DNA from: Halosolutus halophilus
GTDB lineage: Archaea > Halobacteriota > Halobacteria > Halobacteriales > Natrialbaceae
Assembly (NCBI RefSeq): GCF_022869805.1
Contig: NZ_CP094974.1
Coordinates: 2,480,001-2,544,000, forward strand
Reading direction: 5' to 3'
Length of the DNA: 64,000 bases
Below, one piece after another: positions 36,115 through 46,835 of this stretch. The notes below the pieces were generated by a model, which saw only the letters and a list, made by a program, of their open reading frames with translations, was not told the DNA's origin and made no database searches. Each line of letters begins with the position of its first letter. Positions within the stretch are counted from its first letter, which is position 1. Made by a program: the position numbers and the translations under genes.

Positions 36115-37626
36115 TCACTCGTCGTCCGCGAGCGCCTGCCAGGACAGCCGCGGGTTTCGCGCAGCGCTGGTCTGGTCGATCCGGCGAGCCGTGGTCCGAT
36201 CGGGTGCGGCCTCGATCGTCGCGTCGTCCTCCTCGGCGACGGCGTTGAACGCCGCGGCCAGCCGATCGAGGGTCGATTTGCTTTCGACCTCGGTCGGTTC
36301 GGTCATCAGCGCCTCGGGAACGATTTCGGGCCACTTGGTCGTCGGCGGGTGGACGCCGTAGTCGAGCATCCGCTTTGCGACGTCGGCGGCGTCCTGATCG
36401 CCGGCGCTGGCGACGAACTCGTGGTGGAACGGTTCGTACGGGACGTCGTACTCGATCCGGCTCGCGAGGTAGTTGGCGTTGAGCACTGCCTTCGCGCTGG
36501 CGTCGGTGAGGCCCTCGTCGCCCAGCCGGGCGATGTAGGCGAAGGTCTTGACGAGCACGAGCCAGTTGCCCTGGTACCCGTGAACCCGGCCGATCGTGTG
36601 CTCGGGATCGAACAGTTCGTAGGTCTGCTCGCTTCCCGTGTCGGTCCCGTCTCGAGACTCGCGGACTCGTGGCGCCGGCAGGAACGGCGCGAGGTCCTCG
36701 ACCACGCCGACCGGGCCGGCACCGGGCCCACCGCCGCCGTGGGGGGTCGCGAAGGTCTTGTGGACGTTGTAGTGCATCACGTCGAAGCCCATGTCGCCCG
36801 GCCGGGCGCGACCGAGCAGCGCGTTGAGGTTCGCCCCGTCGTAGTAGAGCAAGCCGCCGACGTCGTGGACCATGTCGGCGATTTCGGTGATGTCGCGCTC
36901 GAACAGGCCGAGCGTGTTCGGGTTCGTGAGCATCAGCGCGGCCGTATTCTCCGAGAGCGCGGCGTCGAGCGCCTCGAGGTCGACCCGACCCGCGTCGTCG
37001 CTCGGGAGCGAGACGACGTCGTAGCCGCCGAGCGCGGCGGTCGCGAAGTTCGTCCCGTGGGCGCTCTCGGGGACGATCACCTCGTCGCGATGTCCCTCGC
37101 CGTTGTGCTCGTGGTAGGCCGCGGCGACTCGAATGCCGACGAACTCGCCGGCCGCACCCGCGGGCGGCTGGAGCGTCACGGCGTCCATCCCGCCGATCCG
37201 ACCGAGGTAGTCCTGCAGCCGATAGCAGAGTTCGAGGGTGCCCTGGATCGACTCCGCGGACCGATCGGGGTGGACCGCCGCGTCCGGCAGGGCCGCCACG
37301 TCCTCGGTGAACTTCGGGTTGTACTTCATCGTACACGAGCCCAGCGGGTACGGACCGCTGTCGATGCCGTAGATCATCTGGGAGAGCCGCGTGTAGTGGC
37401 GGGCCAGTTCGGGTTCGGAGAGTTCCGGAAGTTCGATCGAGTCCCGCGTGAGGTCGTCCGGGAGCGGAGAGTCGTCCCCGTCACCGATCTCGACCTCGGT
37501 CCGGTCTTTCTCGCAGAGGAGGGGTTCGTACTGGCCGTCCTCGACGTACCGGGCCTGGTCGTATCGGACCTGGTCGGCCCGCTCGTCGGTCTCGTGCTCG
37601 ATCGTCCGTCCGTCGTCGGCCGTCAT
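36115..37626 (-). CDS. gcvPB: glycine dehydrogenase (decarboxylating) subunit 2
   Basis: 503 residues from ATG complement 37624-37626; the frame is open further but the start shared with the upstream stop (ATGA) is preferred. The PLP lysine lies in [16 protein letters not shown] (Lys290). [15 protein letters not shown] and [12 protein letters not shown] are P-protein signatures. With subunit 1 it forms the P-protein, which decarboxylates glycine and passes the aminomethyl group to the lipoyl H-protein. gcvT and gcvH are not within this window. A short additional acidic C-terminus is present. Confidence 0.95.
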   Translation of the reverse strand: MTADDGRTIEHETDERADQVRYDQARYVEDGQYEPLLCEKDRTEVEIGDGDDSPLPDDLTRDSIELPELSEPELARHYTRLSQMIYGIDSGPYPLGSCTMKYNPKFTEDVAALPDAAVHPDRSAESIQGTLELCYRLQDYLGRIGGMDAVTLQPPAGAAGEFVGIRVAAAYHEHNGEGHRDEVIVPESAHGTNFATAALGGYDVVSLPSDDAGRVDLEALDAALSENTAALMLTNPNTLGLFERDITEIADMVHDVGGLLYYDGANLNALLGRARPGDMGFDVMHYNVHKTFATPHGGGGPGAGPVGVVEDLAPFLPAPRVRESRDGTDTGSEQTYELFDPEHTIGRVHGYQGNWLVLVKTFAYIARLGDEGLTDASAKAVLNANYLASRIEYDVPYEPFHHEFVASAGDQDAADVAKRMLDYGVHPPTTKWPEIVPEALMTEPTEVESKSTLDRLAAAFNAVAEEDDATIEAAPDRTTARRIDQTSAARNPRLSWQALADDE

Positions 37627-38960
37627 CGGACCACCTCCGTGAAGGCGTCGACGAAGGCGTCGATCCGGTCGTCGGGCACGCCGGCGACGCAGACCTGGAT
37701 CTCGTGGTCGCCGACCACGTGGACCGCGAACCCGCGCGTCTCGAGGTCGTCGGCGATCGCCCGCGCTGGCTGGTCGACGTGGGCGACGAACTCCCGGAAG
37801 TGCCGTCGGTCGTGGACCGGCGCCGTGACTCCGACGAAGTCGTCGAGTCGATCGGCGAGCGTCTCGGCGCGGGTGACGCCCCGTTTGGCGAGGTCGACCA
37901 TCCCGTCCGGGCCCAGGTACGCGGCGTGCATCGCGGTTCGCAGCGCGACCCACGCCTGGTTCGTACAGATGTTGCTCGTCGCACGCTCCCGGCGGATGTG
38001 CTGTTCGCGGGTCTGTAGCGTGAGCGTGTACGCCCGGCGATCGGTCGCGTCCTCGCTCGCGCCGACGAGTCGGCCGGGAACCTGCCGGAGGTAGTCCTCG
38101 CGACAGGCGAACAGGCCGAGCCCCATCCCGTAGCTGGTCGGCAGGCCGAGTACGCTCGCGTCGCCGACGACGACGTCGGCACCGACGTCGGCCGGCCGCT
38201 GGAGCAAGGAGAGCGCGATCGGATCGGAGCCGAGCACGAACAGGGCGTCGTTGTCGTCGACCAGGTCGCCGATCGCGTCGAGTTCCTCCTCGATCGTCCC
38301 GCGGACGGTGGGGTTCTCGGCGTAGACCATGACGACGTCATCGTCGACCGCGGCCCGGAGGGCGTCGAGGTCGACGGCGCCGTCCGCCGTCGGATACTCC
38401 TCGATCGCGAGGTCGGTGCCGGCCACGTAGTTCGCGAGCGTGCTCCGGCGCCCCTCGAGCAGGAGGTCCGGCACGAGGACCCGCTGGCCGCTCGTGTCGC
38501 GGACGCGATCGGCGAGCGTCGCGGCTTCGCCGAGCGCCGTCGCGGCGTCGTACATCGAGCAGTTCGCGATTTCCAGGCCGGTCAACTCGACCAGCAGCGA
38601 CTGGTACTCGAACAGCGCCTGCAGGAACCCCTGCGACGCTTCGGGCTGGTACTGGGTGTACGACGTGAGAAACTCCGATCGATCCGCGAGGTGATCGACG
38701 AGCGACGGGACGTAGTAGCCGTAGTGACCCCGCCCGAGCAACTCCGTGAGGTCGTCGTTGCGCCCGAGGATCGACCGGACCAGCCGCCGCGTCTGGCGTT
38801 CCGTTCGCGATTCGATACCGAACTCCTCGTCGAACCCTACGTCCGCGGGGATGTCGAAGAGGTCGTCGACCGCGTCGACGCCGATCGCCTCGAGCATCGC
38901 CGCCCGTTCCTCGTCCGTGTGGGGAGCGTACGGACTCCCCGTGGTGTCTGTCCCGTGCAT
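37623..38960 (-). CDS. gcvPA: glycine dehydrogenase (decarboxylating) subunit 1
   Basis: 445 residues from ATG complement 38958-38960; the 35 upstream in-frame codons are unlikely to be translated. Family signatures: [36 protein letters not shown], and STLANYV (close to the family's R-x-V-x-x-T-Y). It has no PLP lysine, which is supplied by subunit 2. The stop overlaps the subunit 2 start by four bases, giving coupled synthesis of equal amounts. It opens the operon; no gcvT/gcvH is upstream, where an unrelated gene runs the other way. Confidence 0.95.
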   Translation of the reverse strand: MHGTDTTGSPYAPHTDEERAAMLEAIGVDAVDDLFDIPADVGFDEEFGIESRTERQTRRLVRSILGRNDDLTELLGRGHYGYYVPSLVDHLADRSEFLTSYTQYQPEASQGFLQALFEYQSLLVELTGLEIANCSMYDAATALGEAATLADRVRDTSGQRVLVPDLLLEGRRSTLANYVAGTDLAIEEYPTADGAVDLDALRAAVDDDVVMVYAENPTVRGTIEEELDAIGDLVDDNDALFVLGSDPIALSLLQRPADVGADVVVGDASVLGLPTSYGMGLGLFACREDYLRQVPGRLVGASEDATDRRAYTLTLQTREQHIRRERATSNICTNQAWVALRTAMHAAYLGPDGMVDLAKRGVTRAETLADRLDDFVGVTAPVHDRRHFREFVAHVDQPARAIADDLETRGFAVHVVGDHEIQVCVAGVPDDRIDAFVDAFTEVVR

Positions 38961-39220
38961 AGTTAAACTGGGTCCCGATCGAACGCGCTTGTCACTCCCC
39001 TCCCACACCGAGACCGTCGACGGCCAGGTTCGATTCGAGACACGATATCCCCCTCTTACGGTCACGGGATAATGAACGCACCTCTTCTGACGCGTCCGAT
39101 CGAGCGTTCCGACGTACGATCGACCGACGACAACGAGGAGCGGCGAGCTCGTCGACGACGATCCCGGCCTGCAGGTGCTACACGAACCACGATACGGATG
39201 GCTGGTGTCGGGTCCCCGTT

Positions 39221-39921
39221 ATGACCGCCGACGACCGTGATTCGCCGCTCGATCGAGACGACCAGGAGATCGGAGCCGATATCGCGACCGAGCGCGAAGA
39301 GTTTCTGGCTATCCTCCCACACTTCTATCGCGGCGAGGTCAGCCAGGCAAACAACGCACAGGACCGGATCGATCGGACGACCGACTGGGCGATCGCGTTG
39401 CTGGCGGCGCTGCTGTCGCTGGTCTTCTCGAGTCCCCGGATGCCAGCGTTCTTACTGTTGATCGGCCTGTTTGCCCTGTGTATCTTCCTGTTCTACGAGG
39501 TTCGACGGTATTCTACGATCACTGGCGGGCGCGCGTTCGATTCCTCCAGGAGAACGTCTTCGCAAACGCCCTCAAGCCGGCCGGCGTCGAGCACGCCTAC
39601 TGGCGCGAGGAACTGAGCGACGACCTCAGAAATCCGACGTTCAAAGTCTCGGTTCGGGAAGCGCTATCGCGCCGGCTCCGGCGCGTCTACGGGTTGCTGT
39701 TCGCGGTGACCGGGATCGCGTGGGCGTTCAAGGTCACCCTGTTCACGCCGGAACAGCGCTGGACGGAGGCAGCCGAGTTACCCGGAATTCACGGGTATTA
39801 CGTCGCCGCCGGTCTCGGCGTCTTCTTTCTCGTCGTGGGCGCACTCGCGTTGCTTTCCGGCCGACGACGAGCGAAAGGCGAAATCCACGGCGTGGAACCA
39901 GGCGACTGGAAGAACGACTGA
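39221..39921 (+). pseudogene. DUF2270 membrane protein gene with a one-base frameshift
   Basis: The first half (ATG 39221) reads AILPHFYRGEVSQANNAQDR, a helical pair (WAIALLAALLSLVF), and YEVRRY at about residue 97. It then runs into unrelated sequence. The second half, in the next frame, continues FYDHWRARVRFLQENVF, DLRNPTFKVS and RRLRRVYGLLFAVTGIAWAFK to TGA 39921. Both belong to the DUF2270 family, and together they give about 233 residues, the usual length. Loss of one T at about 39511-39513 (TATTC where TATTTC would restore phase) explains the break. A real mutation, a sequencing error or a rare programmed shift are all possible. The function of DUF2270 is unknown. Confidence 0.85.
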
Positions 39922-39934
39922 CCGTGTTACGATC

Positions 39935-41191
39935 CTACTCGTCGATATCGGCGTCGGTCTCGCCGTTTGGCCCTGTAGCGCCGGCGTCTGTGATCTCGGC
40001 GTCCACCTCCGAATCCGACCGATCGTCGTCCGGGTCTCGATCGGACGCGCCACCCTCCCCGGGTCGAATTCCGGTACCGGTGTCTGTATCGACCGCTGCG
40101 TCGTCGGATGGGTCAGTGGCGGGGGGAACGTCGACGTCCGCATCGGGTGCGATGGACTCGTCCGGACTCGCCGATCGTTCCCGGGCGAACAGGTCCAGCG
40201 TGACCTTGGCCCCGCCGAGAACGACCGGCCCGACGAAGAGGCCGACGGCACCGAAGACGACGATGCCGCCGAAGATGCCGACGACGATGATCGCGGAGTT
40301 GAACGCCCCCGTCTTGCCGATGAGCGCCGGGCGCAGGTACGTGTCCGAGGCGCTTACGAGCGAGCCGTAGACGACGAGCACGCCGGCCGAGAGGTACTGG
40401 CCGGTCGCGAAGAGGTACAGTGTGACCGGGATCCAGACCCCGAACGCGCCGACGAGCGGGAGCAACGTCAGGACGAACGTCGCAACGGCGAGAAACGCGA
40501 TGGCAGGGACGCCGAGCAGCGCCAGCCCGATTCCGAGCGAAATCGCCTGGATCGCCGCCACCGCGACGTTCCCGACGAGAGACGCCCACATCAACTGGTC
40601 CAGTTCGGCGATCAGTTCCCGGTGTACGTCGTCCTCGATCGGGATGACCCGACGCGACCACGCGACGAGTCGCTCGCCGTCGCGCAATAGCGCGAAGAGG
40701 ACGAACAGCGTTACCGTCAACCCGATGAGGATGCCGGGCAACCCCCCGAGAAATCCGATCCCGGACGACGCGAACCCCTGCAGCGTCGTTCCGATCGGCT
40801 CCTGATAGGTCTCGTACATCTCGGCGAGGTCGACGGTTAGCCCGCTCGATTCGAGTCGCCGTTCGACGTCGGCGACGTCGAGCGTCCCCTCCTGTATGGC
40901 CGTAATCACCTGGAGCGCCTGCCGGAGCGCGATCGCGAGAATGTACATCGTCGGCAGCAGGATCGCGAGAATCGCGACGGCGACGAGCACGAGTGCTGCG
41001 ACCAGCGGCCGTACGAACGCTTCGAGACGCCGCTGTGCGGGCGTGAGGATGTACGCCAGGACCACGCCGAGGAGAATGTACTGGAGGTACGGCAGGATGA
41101 TGAGCGTCGCGAGGACGACGCTGAGCAGGGCGAGCGCGGTCAACCCCGTCCGTTCGGAGAGCCACCCCGGCGTATCGGCATCCTCGGCCAT
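39935..41191 (-). CDS. AI-2E/PerM-family transporter
   Basis: 418 residues. About eight hydrophobic helices occupy 15-330 with a central soluble loop (100-150). LLRDGERLVAWSRRVIP and the late GPVVLGGAKVTLDLF match the AI-2E transporter family (formerly UPF0118). The last 75 residues are a Pro/Asp/Thr/Glu-rich acidic tail typical of haloarchaeal additions. Some bacterial members are Na+/H+ antiporters, and the substrate here is unknown. It converges on the broken DUF2270 gene with a 13-base gap. Confidence 0.85.
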   Translation of the reverse strand: MAEDADTPGWLSERTGLTALALLSVVLATLIILPYLQYILLGVVLAYILTPAQRRLEAFVRPLVAALVLVAVAILAILLPTMYILAIALRQALQVITAIQEGTLDVADVERRLESSGLTVDLAEMYETYQEPIGTTLQGFASSGIGFLGGLPGILIGLTVTLFVLFALLRDGERLVAWSRRVIPIEDDVHRELIAELDQLMWASLVGNVAVAAIQAISLGIGLALLGVPAIAFLAVATFVLTLLPLVGAFGVWIPVTLYLFATGQYLSAGVLVVYGSLVSASDTYLRPALIGKTGAFNSAIIVVGIFGGIVVFGAVGLFVGPVVLGGAKVTLDLFARERSASPDESIAPDADVDVPPATDPSDDAAVDTDTGTGIRPGEGGASDRDPDDDRSDSEVDAEITDAGATGPNGETDADIDE

Positions 41192-41270
41192 AGCGTCAGT
41201 TGGGGACCCACACTAAATTATTTCGGGGACCGTACGGCGACGATCGGCGAGCGACAGCGTGAGGATCGTG

Positions 41271-42608
41271 CTACTCGACGTAACGGTACTTTCGCTCGCC
41301 CATACGACCCCAGCCGTCGAAGACGAACTCCGACTCGGGGGTCGTGAACTCCTCGACGTCGACGTCCATCTCGTGGTTGTGGACGTCGTGGATCTCCTCG
41401 TAGTCGTCCCAGCTCATGTCGTACCGGTCCTCGAGCTGTTCGTCGACGTTCAGAGCGGCAATCTCGTCCTGCCAGCCGTCCTGGATCGTCTCCGCGTGGC
41501 CCTCAGCCTGGGCACCGGAGCCGTACGACCCCACGAGCAGTTTGCTCCCGGCGAGATCGAGATCGTTCTCGAGGCCGTGTTTCAGCGCGCTGACGCGGGC
41601 GACGTGGACGGAGCCGGTGTACCAGTTGCCGACTTCACGGGAGATCGTGAGGGTCGGATCGATCGTGTTGGCGTACCACTCCTGATACCGGTCCGTCTCC
41701 TTGAGCGCGTCCATGTACACCCGGAGCGCGTCGTGGAACGCCTCGTCGTCGTCGAACGCTTCGGCCCGGGGCTGGCGACCGATCTCGTCGGCCAGTTCGT
41801 CCTCGATGCTGGTGTCGCGGATCATGTGGCGATACGCGAGCATTCCCGCTTTGCGGACCATCCCCGGAAACGGGGTGTGGAACGGGATGTAGGCGAACTG
41901 ATCCGGGTGGGTGTCGCCCGCGACCCTCTCGTAATCCTCGAGCGCCTCGCGCATGCGTGCCAGATACACCTGGACGGAGCGCTTGCCGTCGACGGAGGGG
42001 AACTGCTGGTTCGGTTTGAGGAAGTCGGTCTCGTCGGCCGAGCCGTATCCCTGCTCGGCGGAGAGTTCGACGAGAGCCGGGTCCTCGCCGATGAGCATCG
42101 CGACGGCACCGGCACCCTGGGTCGCTTCGCCGGCGTCACCGCGAGCGTACAGCGCCGTATCGGTCGCGATGACCAGCGCCGAACGGCCGCGATTGCGGCC
42201 CGCACGGATCCAGTTGTACGCGTCGTCGAGACTCTGGGTGCCCGCGATACAGGCGAACTTCCGCTCGCCCTTGTTCGCGTGGTGGAAGTCACCATCGTAG
42301 ACCTGTTCGAGACAGCCAGCGACGTACGTCGAAACCGGCTTCGAGTTGTCGAACGCGCTCTCCGTCGCGACGTCGATCCGGCCGATATCCTCGGGTTCGA
42401 GCCCCTTGCGTTCCATCAACCGGTGAGCGGCGTTGGCCGCCATCGTGACGATGTCCTCGTAGCTGTCGGGAAACGAACTGGCCGTGAGGCCGAGCCCCTT
42501 CGTATACTTTTCGGGGTCTTCGCCCTTTTCGGGGGCGAATGTGCCGGGTAAGTCGAGTTTGAGATTTCCCGTCCAGATCTCGATCGCGTCGATACCGACT
42601 GCTGTCAT
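41271..42608 (-). CDS. hydroxymethylglutaryl-CoA synthase
   Basis: 445 residues. The nucleophile is Cys120 in KFACIAGTQSL. The general acid/base Glu is in ATESAFDNSKP (Glu83), and IPFHTPFPGM carries the active-site His near 252. It condenses acetyl-CoA with acetoacetyl-CoA to HMG-CoA, the first committed step towards isoprenoid ether lipids via mevalonate. Haloarchaeal enzymes are of this eukaryote/Gram-positive-like class. The gene name hmgB or mvaS depends on the scheme. A TATA-like CATATAG is about 25 bases upstream of the start, so the message is probably leaderless. Confidence 0.95.
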   Translation of the reverse strand: MTAVGIDAIEIWTGNLKLDLPGTFAPEKGEDPEKYTKGLGLTASSFPDSYEDIVTMAANAAHRLMERKGLEPEDIGRIDVATESAFDNSKPVSTYVAGCLEQVYDGDFHHANKGERKFACIAGTQSLDDAYNWIRAGRNRGRSALVIATDTALYARGDAGEATQGAGAVAMLIGEDPALVELSAEQGYGSADETDFLKPNQQFPSVDGKRSVQVYLARMREALEDYERVAGDTHPDQFAYIPFHTPFPGMVRKAGMLAYRHMIRDTSIEDELADEIGRQPRAEAFDDDEAFHDALRVYMDALKETDRYQEWYANTIDPTLTISREVGNWYTGSVHVARVSALKHGLENDLDLAGSKLLVGSYGSGAQAEGHAETIQDGWQDEIAALNVDEQLEDRYDMSWDDYEEIHDVHNHEMDVDVEEFTTPESEFVFDGWGRMGERKYRYVE

Positions 42609-43002
42609 AGGTGGTGAATATTGACGAGGCTATATGATATTGTCGTTTACTGTTTCGACGATCGACGTTCGTCGAGGAACGCGATCCGGGTGCGGCCCGT
42701 GCGAAGTAGAACGCCCGTTCGGGACCGTCGCTCACACCGGATCGTCCGTCGCGACGGCCCGTCCTCAGAATCGATCAGCCGCTGGAGATTGCTACCGCCG
42801 TCGTCGATCGGGTCGTCGACTGTACGCACGTCGACGGGACCGTTCCGTCCGGTCGGGTAATCGCCGCATTCTGCGTGTTCCGTCCAGACACACACGCGAG
42901 GATAGTTCTGGCAGTTCGAGCGGTCGTTGGCCACGAAAACGGCGATCGAACGGCCCTGTGAGGCGATTCTCCCGTCGTCCGCGTCGCTTCGCCACGCGGC
43001 TG
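42609..43002. other. intergenic gap, promoter of HMG-CoA synthase and possible small frame
   Basis: Bases 42629-42639 hold the TATA-like box of the HMG-CoA synthase gene. The remaining about 350 bases contain a 95-residue minus frame (42647-42934) with several Cys and Arg residues that I could not support, and no RNA gene. Confidence 0.4.
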
Positions 43003-45258
43003 CTACTCCTGCTGTGCGTCGACGACTGCGACGCCGGCCAGGTTCACGATGTCCTTGACCTCGTCGCCGCGCTGGAGGACGTGGACCGGTTTGTCCATAC
43101 CGACGAGCATCGGTCCGATCGCGTCCGCGCCGCCGAGGCGCTGGAGGAGTTTGTAGCCGATGTTGCCCGACTCGAGGTTCGGGAAGACGAGCACGTTCGC
43201 AGGTTCCTCGAGTTCCGAGAACCCGTACGTTCCCTCGAGGATATCTTCGACGACTGCCGTATCGGCCTGCATCTCGCCGTCCACCGGAAAGTCGACGTCG
43301 GGATCGTTCTGGAGCATGCTCGCTGCCCGGCGCGGTTTACGGGTCCCCTCGTTGTTCACGCTCCCGAAGTTCGAGTACGACAGCAGCGCGGCGCGGGGTT
43401 CGATGTTGAACCGGCGGGCGAGTTTCCCGGTCTGTTTGGTCACTTCCGCGAGGACCTCCTCGTCGGGATCCTGATTGACCGTCGCGTCGGCGACGAAGAT
43501 GACGCGGTTCTTGAACGTGAGCATGTAGACACCCGCCGCGTAATCGACGTCCTCGTCGGTCCCGACCACCTGCAACGGGGGTCGGAGCGCCGAGGGATAG
43601 TGATGGGAGAGACCGGTCAGCAACGCGTCGGCGTCGTCCTGTTCGACCATCACGCTCCCGAAGTAGTTCGAGTCGCGCTCGATGAGTTCGCCCGCTTCGG
43701 ACCGCGTGATCCCCTTCCGCTGGCGCAGTTCGTGGAGCCGTTCGGCGTACTCCTCGTAGTCGCCCACGGACGGATCGGCGACCTGCGGATCGAAGTCGAG
43801 TCCGAGGTTCGCGGACGTCCGGCGGATCTCGCTCTCGTCGCCGATGAGGACCGGGAGCGCGATGCCCTGCTCCTGGATCTGGTAGGCCGCCCGGATCATC
43901 TTCTCGTTCTCGCCCTCCGCGAGTGCGACCGTCTTGGGATCGCTCTTGGCCTTGTTGAGGACGACCCGCATCATCTCGCGGGACTTGCCGAGGCGCGCCT
44001 CGAGTTCCTCCTCGTACTCGTCGAGGTCGATCTCGGTGCGGGCGGCACCGGACTCCATCGCGGCCTCGGCGATCGACGGCGCGACGCGGAAGAGCACGCG
44101 GGGATCGACCGGCTTCGGAATGATGTAGTCGGGGCCGAACTGGAGCGGTTCGTCGCCGTAGGCCTTGACGACCGCGTCCGGAACGTCTTCGCGGGCGAGT
44201 TCGGCGAGCGCCTCCGCACAGGCGACCTTCATCCGCTCGTTGATCTCGGTCGCCCGGACGTCGAGCGCGCCGCGGAAGATGAACGGAAACCCGAGGACGT
44301 TGTTGACCTGGTTCGGGTAGTCGGAGCGACCCGTCGCCATGATGACGTCGTCGTCGCGGGCCGCCTTGGCCTCCTCGTACCCGATCTCGGGATCGGGGTT
44401 GGCCATCGCGAAGACGATCGGATCGTCGGCCATGGACCGGATCATCGCCTGACTGACGATCCCCCCGATCGAGAGTCCGACGAAGACGTCCGCACCCTCC
44501 ATCGCGTCCGCGAGGTCGCCCTCGGGCACGTCACGGGCGAACTGCTGCTTGTACTCGTTGACCTCGCCCCGCTCCGCGCGCCGCTGGGTGATGATCCCCG
44601 TAGAGTCACACATGGTGATGTGCTCCTTCTTGCAGCCGAGCGAGACGTAGAACCGCGCCGTCGCGATCGCGCTCGCGCCGGCACCCGAGAAGACGATCTC
44701 GAGGTCTTCGAGGTCCTTGCCGGCGATATCGGCGGCGTTGAGCAGGGCGGCACCGGAGATGATGGCGGTACCGTGCTGGTCGTCGTGGAAGACCGGGATG
44801 TCGATCTCCTCGCGGAGCCGTTCCTCGACGGTGAAACACTCGGGGGCCTTGATATCCTCCAGGTTGATCCCGCCGAAGGTCGGCTCCATCATCTTCACCG
44901 CTTCGACGATCTTGTCGGGGTCGGCCTCGTCGAGTTCGATGTCGAAGACGTCGATGTCGGCGAAGCGCTTGAACAGGACGCCTTTCCCCTCCATGACGGG
45001 CTTGGACGCCTGTGCGCCGATGTCGCCGAGCCCCAGCACGGCCGAGCCGTTCGAGACGACGCCCACGAGGTTGCCCTTTGCCGTGTAGGTGTATGCCTCC
45101 GTCGGGTCCGCGTCGATCTCCATACACGGGGCCGCGACGCCGGGCGAGTAGGCGAGCGAGAGGTCACGCTGTGTATTTGTCGATTTCGTGGTCGAAATCT
45201 CGATCTTTCCGGGTGGATCCGTCCGGTGGTACTCGAGTGCGTCCTCGTCTAGTCCCAT
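43003..45258 (-). CDS. maeB: NADP-dependent malic enzyme with phosphotransacetylase-like C-domain
   Basis: 751 residues from ATG complement 45256-45258 (an upstream start adds 11 weak residues). The N-domain has [12 protein letters not shown], the malate/metal site [20 protein letters not shown], and the dinucleotide fold [13 protein letters not shown]. The C-domain (about 420-750) is related to phosphate acetyl/butyryltransferases and carries [15 protein letters not shown] and YSNFGSV. It converts malate plus NADP to pyruvate plus CO2 plus NADPH. The C-domain is a regulatory site for acetyl-CoA in bacterial MaeB. A TATA-like TTTTTAG lies about 25 bases before the start. Confidence 0.92.
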   Translation of the reverse strand: MGLDEDALEYHRTDPPGKIEISTTKSTNTQRDLSLAYSPGVAAPCMEIDADPTEAYTYTAKGNLVGVVSNGSAVLGLGDIGAQASKPVMEGKGVLFKRFADIDVFDIELDEADPDKIVEAVKMMEPTFGGINLEDIKAPECFTVEERLREEIDIPVFHDDQHGTAIISGAALLNAADIAGKDLEDLEIVFSGAGASAIATARFYVSLGCKKEHITMCDSTGIITQRRAERGEVNEYKQQFARDVPEGDLADAMEGADVFVGLSIGGIVSQAMIRSMADDPIVFAMANPDPEIGYEEAKAARDDDVIMATGRSDYPNQVNNVLGFPFIFRGALDVRATEINERMKVACAEALAELAREDVPDAVVKAYGDEPLQFGPDYIIPKPVDPRVLFRVAPSIAEAAMESGAARTEIDLDEYEEELEARLGKSREMMRVVLNKAKSDPKTVALAEGENEKMIRAAYQIQEQGIALPVLIGDESEIRRTSANLGLDFDPQVADPSVGDYEEYAERLHELRQRKGITRSEAGELIERDSNYFGSVMVEQDDADALLTGLSHHYPSALRPPLQVVGTDEDVDYAAGVYMLTFKNRVIFVADATVNQDPDEEVLAEVTKQTGKLARRFNIEPRAALLSYSNFGSVNNEGTRKPRRAASMLQNDPDVDFPVDGEMQADTAVVEDILEGTYGFSELEEPANVLVFPNLESGNIGYKLLQRLGGADAIGPMLVGMDKPVHVLQRGDEVKDIVNLAGVAVVDAQQE

Positions 45259-45379
45259 ACCGGTGACACTGCGGGGCAGAACTAAAAACAATCGAAGGGG
45301 AGATTCGACAGCTGTCGTAATAGCCAGTCAGTTCCGGTCGACGGCGGTTCAGTCGACCGGGAGACGGGGATTCGACCGT

Positions 45380-45386
45380 TTTATAC
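45380..45386 (+). promoter_or_regulatory. TATA-like box for coaD
   Basis: TTTATAC lies 23 bases before the ATG at 45410, as expected for a leaderless archaeal message. The preceding CGACCG could be the BRE side. Confidence 0.6.
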
Positions 45387-45409
45387 GCGCCGCCCAACTG
45401 GGATTGGGT

Positions 45410-45880
45410 ATGGACGTCGCGCTTGGTGGGACGTTCGACCCCGTCCACGATGGCCACCGGCGGCTGTTCGAACGGGCGTTCGAACTCGGAGACGTGACTG
45501 TCGGGCTGACCAGCGACGAGCTCGCACCGAAGACACGACACGTCGAGCGGCGGGTCAGGCCGTACGACGAACGAGAGCGGCGACTCGCGTCGGAACTCGA
45601 CTCCTTCGCGACGGAGTACGATCGCGAATTCGAGATCCGGACCCTGACGGAGCCGACCGGTATCGCGACCGAGCCTCAGTTCGATTACCTGGTCGTCTCG
45701 CCGGAGACCCGCGACGGCGGCGAGCGAATCAACGAGATCCGACTCGAACGCGGTCACGATCCGCTCGAGGTCGTCGTCGTGCCACACGTTCTTGCCGAGG
45801 ACGGGGACATCATCTCGAGTACCCGAATCGTCAACGGGGAAATCGACGAACACGGGAACCTGATCTCGGACGACGCCTGA
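45410..45880 (+). CDS. coaD: archaeal phosphopantetheine adenylyltransferase
   Basis: 156 residues from ATG 45410. GGTFDPVHDGHRRLFERAF contains the HxGH nucleotidyltransferase motif (HDGH), and IISSTRI the late ISSTxI motif. It transfers AMP from ATP to 4'-phosphopantetheine, the penultimate step to CoA. Archaeal PPAT is longer and more diverged than bacterial CoaD, and the size fits. The frame is open upstream to 45188, but the ATG with the TATA 23 bases ahead is preferred. It diverges from malic enzyme. Confidence 0.92.
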   Translation: MDVALGGTFDPVHDGHRRLFERAFELGDVTVGLTSDELAPKTRHVERRVRPYDERERRLASELDSFATEYDREFEIRTLTEPTGIATEPQFDYLVVSPETRDGGERINEIRLERGHDPLEVVVVPHVLAEDGDIISSTRIVNGEIDEHGNLISDDA

Positions 45881-46044
45881 GTCACGACCGGAAGTCCCCG
45901 GTCGCGACTGCGCCGATCTGCCACCACGGTCGGCCGACTGATTTCGCGTTCGCGGACAGTCAGTTCGTCGAGTCGTTCACGCGGTTTTCTCAGTGTATCG
46001 TACACTTACGTGGATAAGCGATCGGCTGACCGGTGAAACGGTCG

Positions 46045-46353
46045 CTACCAGCGCGGCGGCTCGAGTCCGGCCGATTCGAGGAGGTCCTTCCAGCGCGACT
46101 GAATCGAGAGCCGAGAGACGTCGGCAGCCTCGGCGACCGTCCCCTGGGTCCGCCCGTCCCCAGCGACGAGCGCCCCGGCGTAGAGACTGGCCGCCAGGAC
46201 GGCCCGTTTCGACCGATCGGTCTCGGGGACGTCCGCGAGAAAGAGATCGATCGCACACGACCGTGCCTCGTCGGAGAGTTCGAGGCGATCGGCGACGGTC
46301 TCGAGTTCGTCGAGCCACGGTTCGTACTCGATCCGATCCCGGGCGCTGTACAT
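46045..46353 (-). CDS. single-repeat TFB-like (cyclin-fold) protein
   Basis: 102 residues from ATG complement 46351-46353. The segment RLELSDEARSCAIDLFLADVP, followed by KRAVLAASLYAGALVAGDGRTQGTVAEAADVSRLSIQSRWKDLLE, resembles one of the two cyclin repeats of archaeal transcription factor B. The zinc ribbon, B-finger and second repeat are absent. It might bind TBP/BRE DNA or block TFB without initiating transcription. The longer frame upstream (to 46473) is rich in Arg/Pro and is rejected. An 8-bp inverted repeat lies at 46493-46513. Confidence 0.75.
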   Translation of the reverse strand: MYSARDRIEYEPWLDELETVADRLELSDEARSCAIDLFLADVPETDRSKRAVLAASLYAGALVAGDGRTQGTVAEAADVSRLSIQSRWKDLLESAGLEPPRW

Positions 46354-46492
46354 ACGACGACCTATCGCGGCATCCGGAATAAACCCACGGTCCGGGTCGA
46401 CCGGGTACAGCCGTCGAACCGGTCGCGGTGAGAGTCGGTGAAACGGTGCCCAATACGGAGCTACGCGGGGCAACGTTCAGCTACGAACGCCT

Positions 46493-46513
46493 CAGTGAAC
46501 CGGCCGTTCACTG
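46493..46513. repeat. 8-bp inverted repeat, 5-base spacer
   Basis: CAGTGAAC and GTTCACTG flank CGGCC. It lies about 140 bases upstream of the TFB-like gene and about 95 bases before the small Cys protein. A hairpin or a dimeric operator is possible. Confidence 0.4.
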
Positions 46514-46608
46514 CCGATTTCACTAGGAGACGACTACTAAAGCACGGGTAGAGCCAACGTCGAGACGACGCCTGTCGCTCGATCCCGGTGCGCGGCTCGC
46601 GTTCCGCC

Positions 46609-46782
46609 ATGAAAGAACCAACGTGTAAACTCGTCTGTACCGGCTGTGGTCTCGAGATGCCGTACCGGGACCGATCGCTGGCCGAACAGGCGGCAGAACT
46701 CCATCAGCTTCGTGATCCGGAGCACGTGACGTTCATCGTCCCCCCGGACTGGTCACCGGAGGAGCCGGTCAAACACGAGTAG
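46609..46782 (+). CDS. 57-residue Cys-containing small protein
   Basis: From ATG 46609. It begins MKEPTCKLVCTGCGLEMPYR, with three Cys that may hold zinc, followed by a helix (SLAEQAAELHQLRDPEH) and an acidic C-terminus. No membrane or signal part is visible. Small haloarchaeal proteins of this kind are common and mostly uncharacterised. Confidence 0.65.
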   Translation: MKEPTCKLVCTGCGLEMPYRDRSLAEQAAELHQLRDPEHVTFIVPPDWSPEEPVKHE

Positions 46783-46835
46783 CGAGTAGTGCGGATCGAC
46801 AGCTTCTTACTCGATTCGGAAAAAGCGGGACGTGA

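Noticed and set aside
42647-42934. 95-residue minus frame with several Cys between HMG-CoA synthase and malic enzyme
   Set aside because: No family likeness, and a longer shadow frame covers the same bases. Kept only as a note.
45012-45266. 84-residue plus frame antisense to the malic enzyme start
   Set aside because: Arg/Pro-rich shadow; malic enzyme motifs are unambiguous on the other strand.
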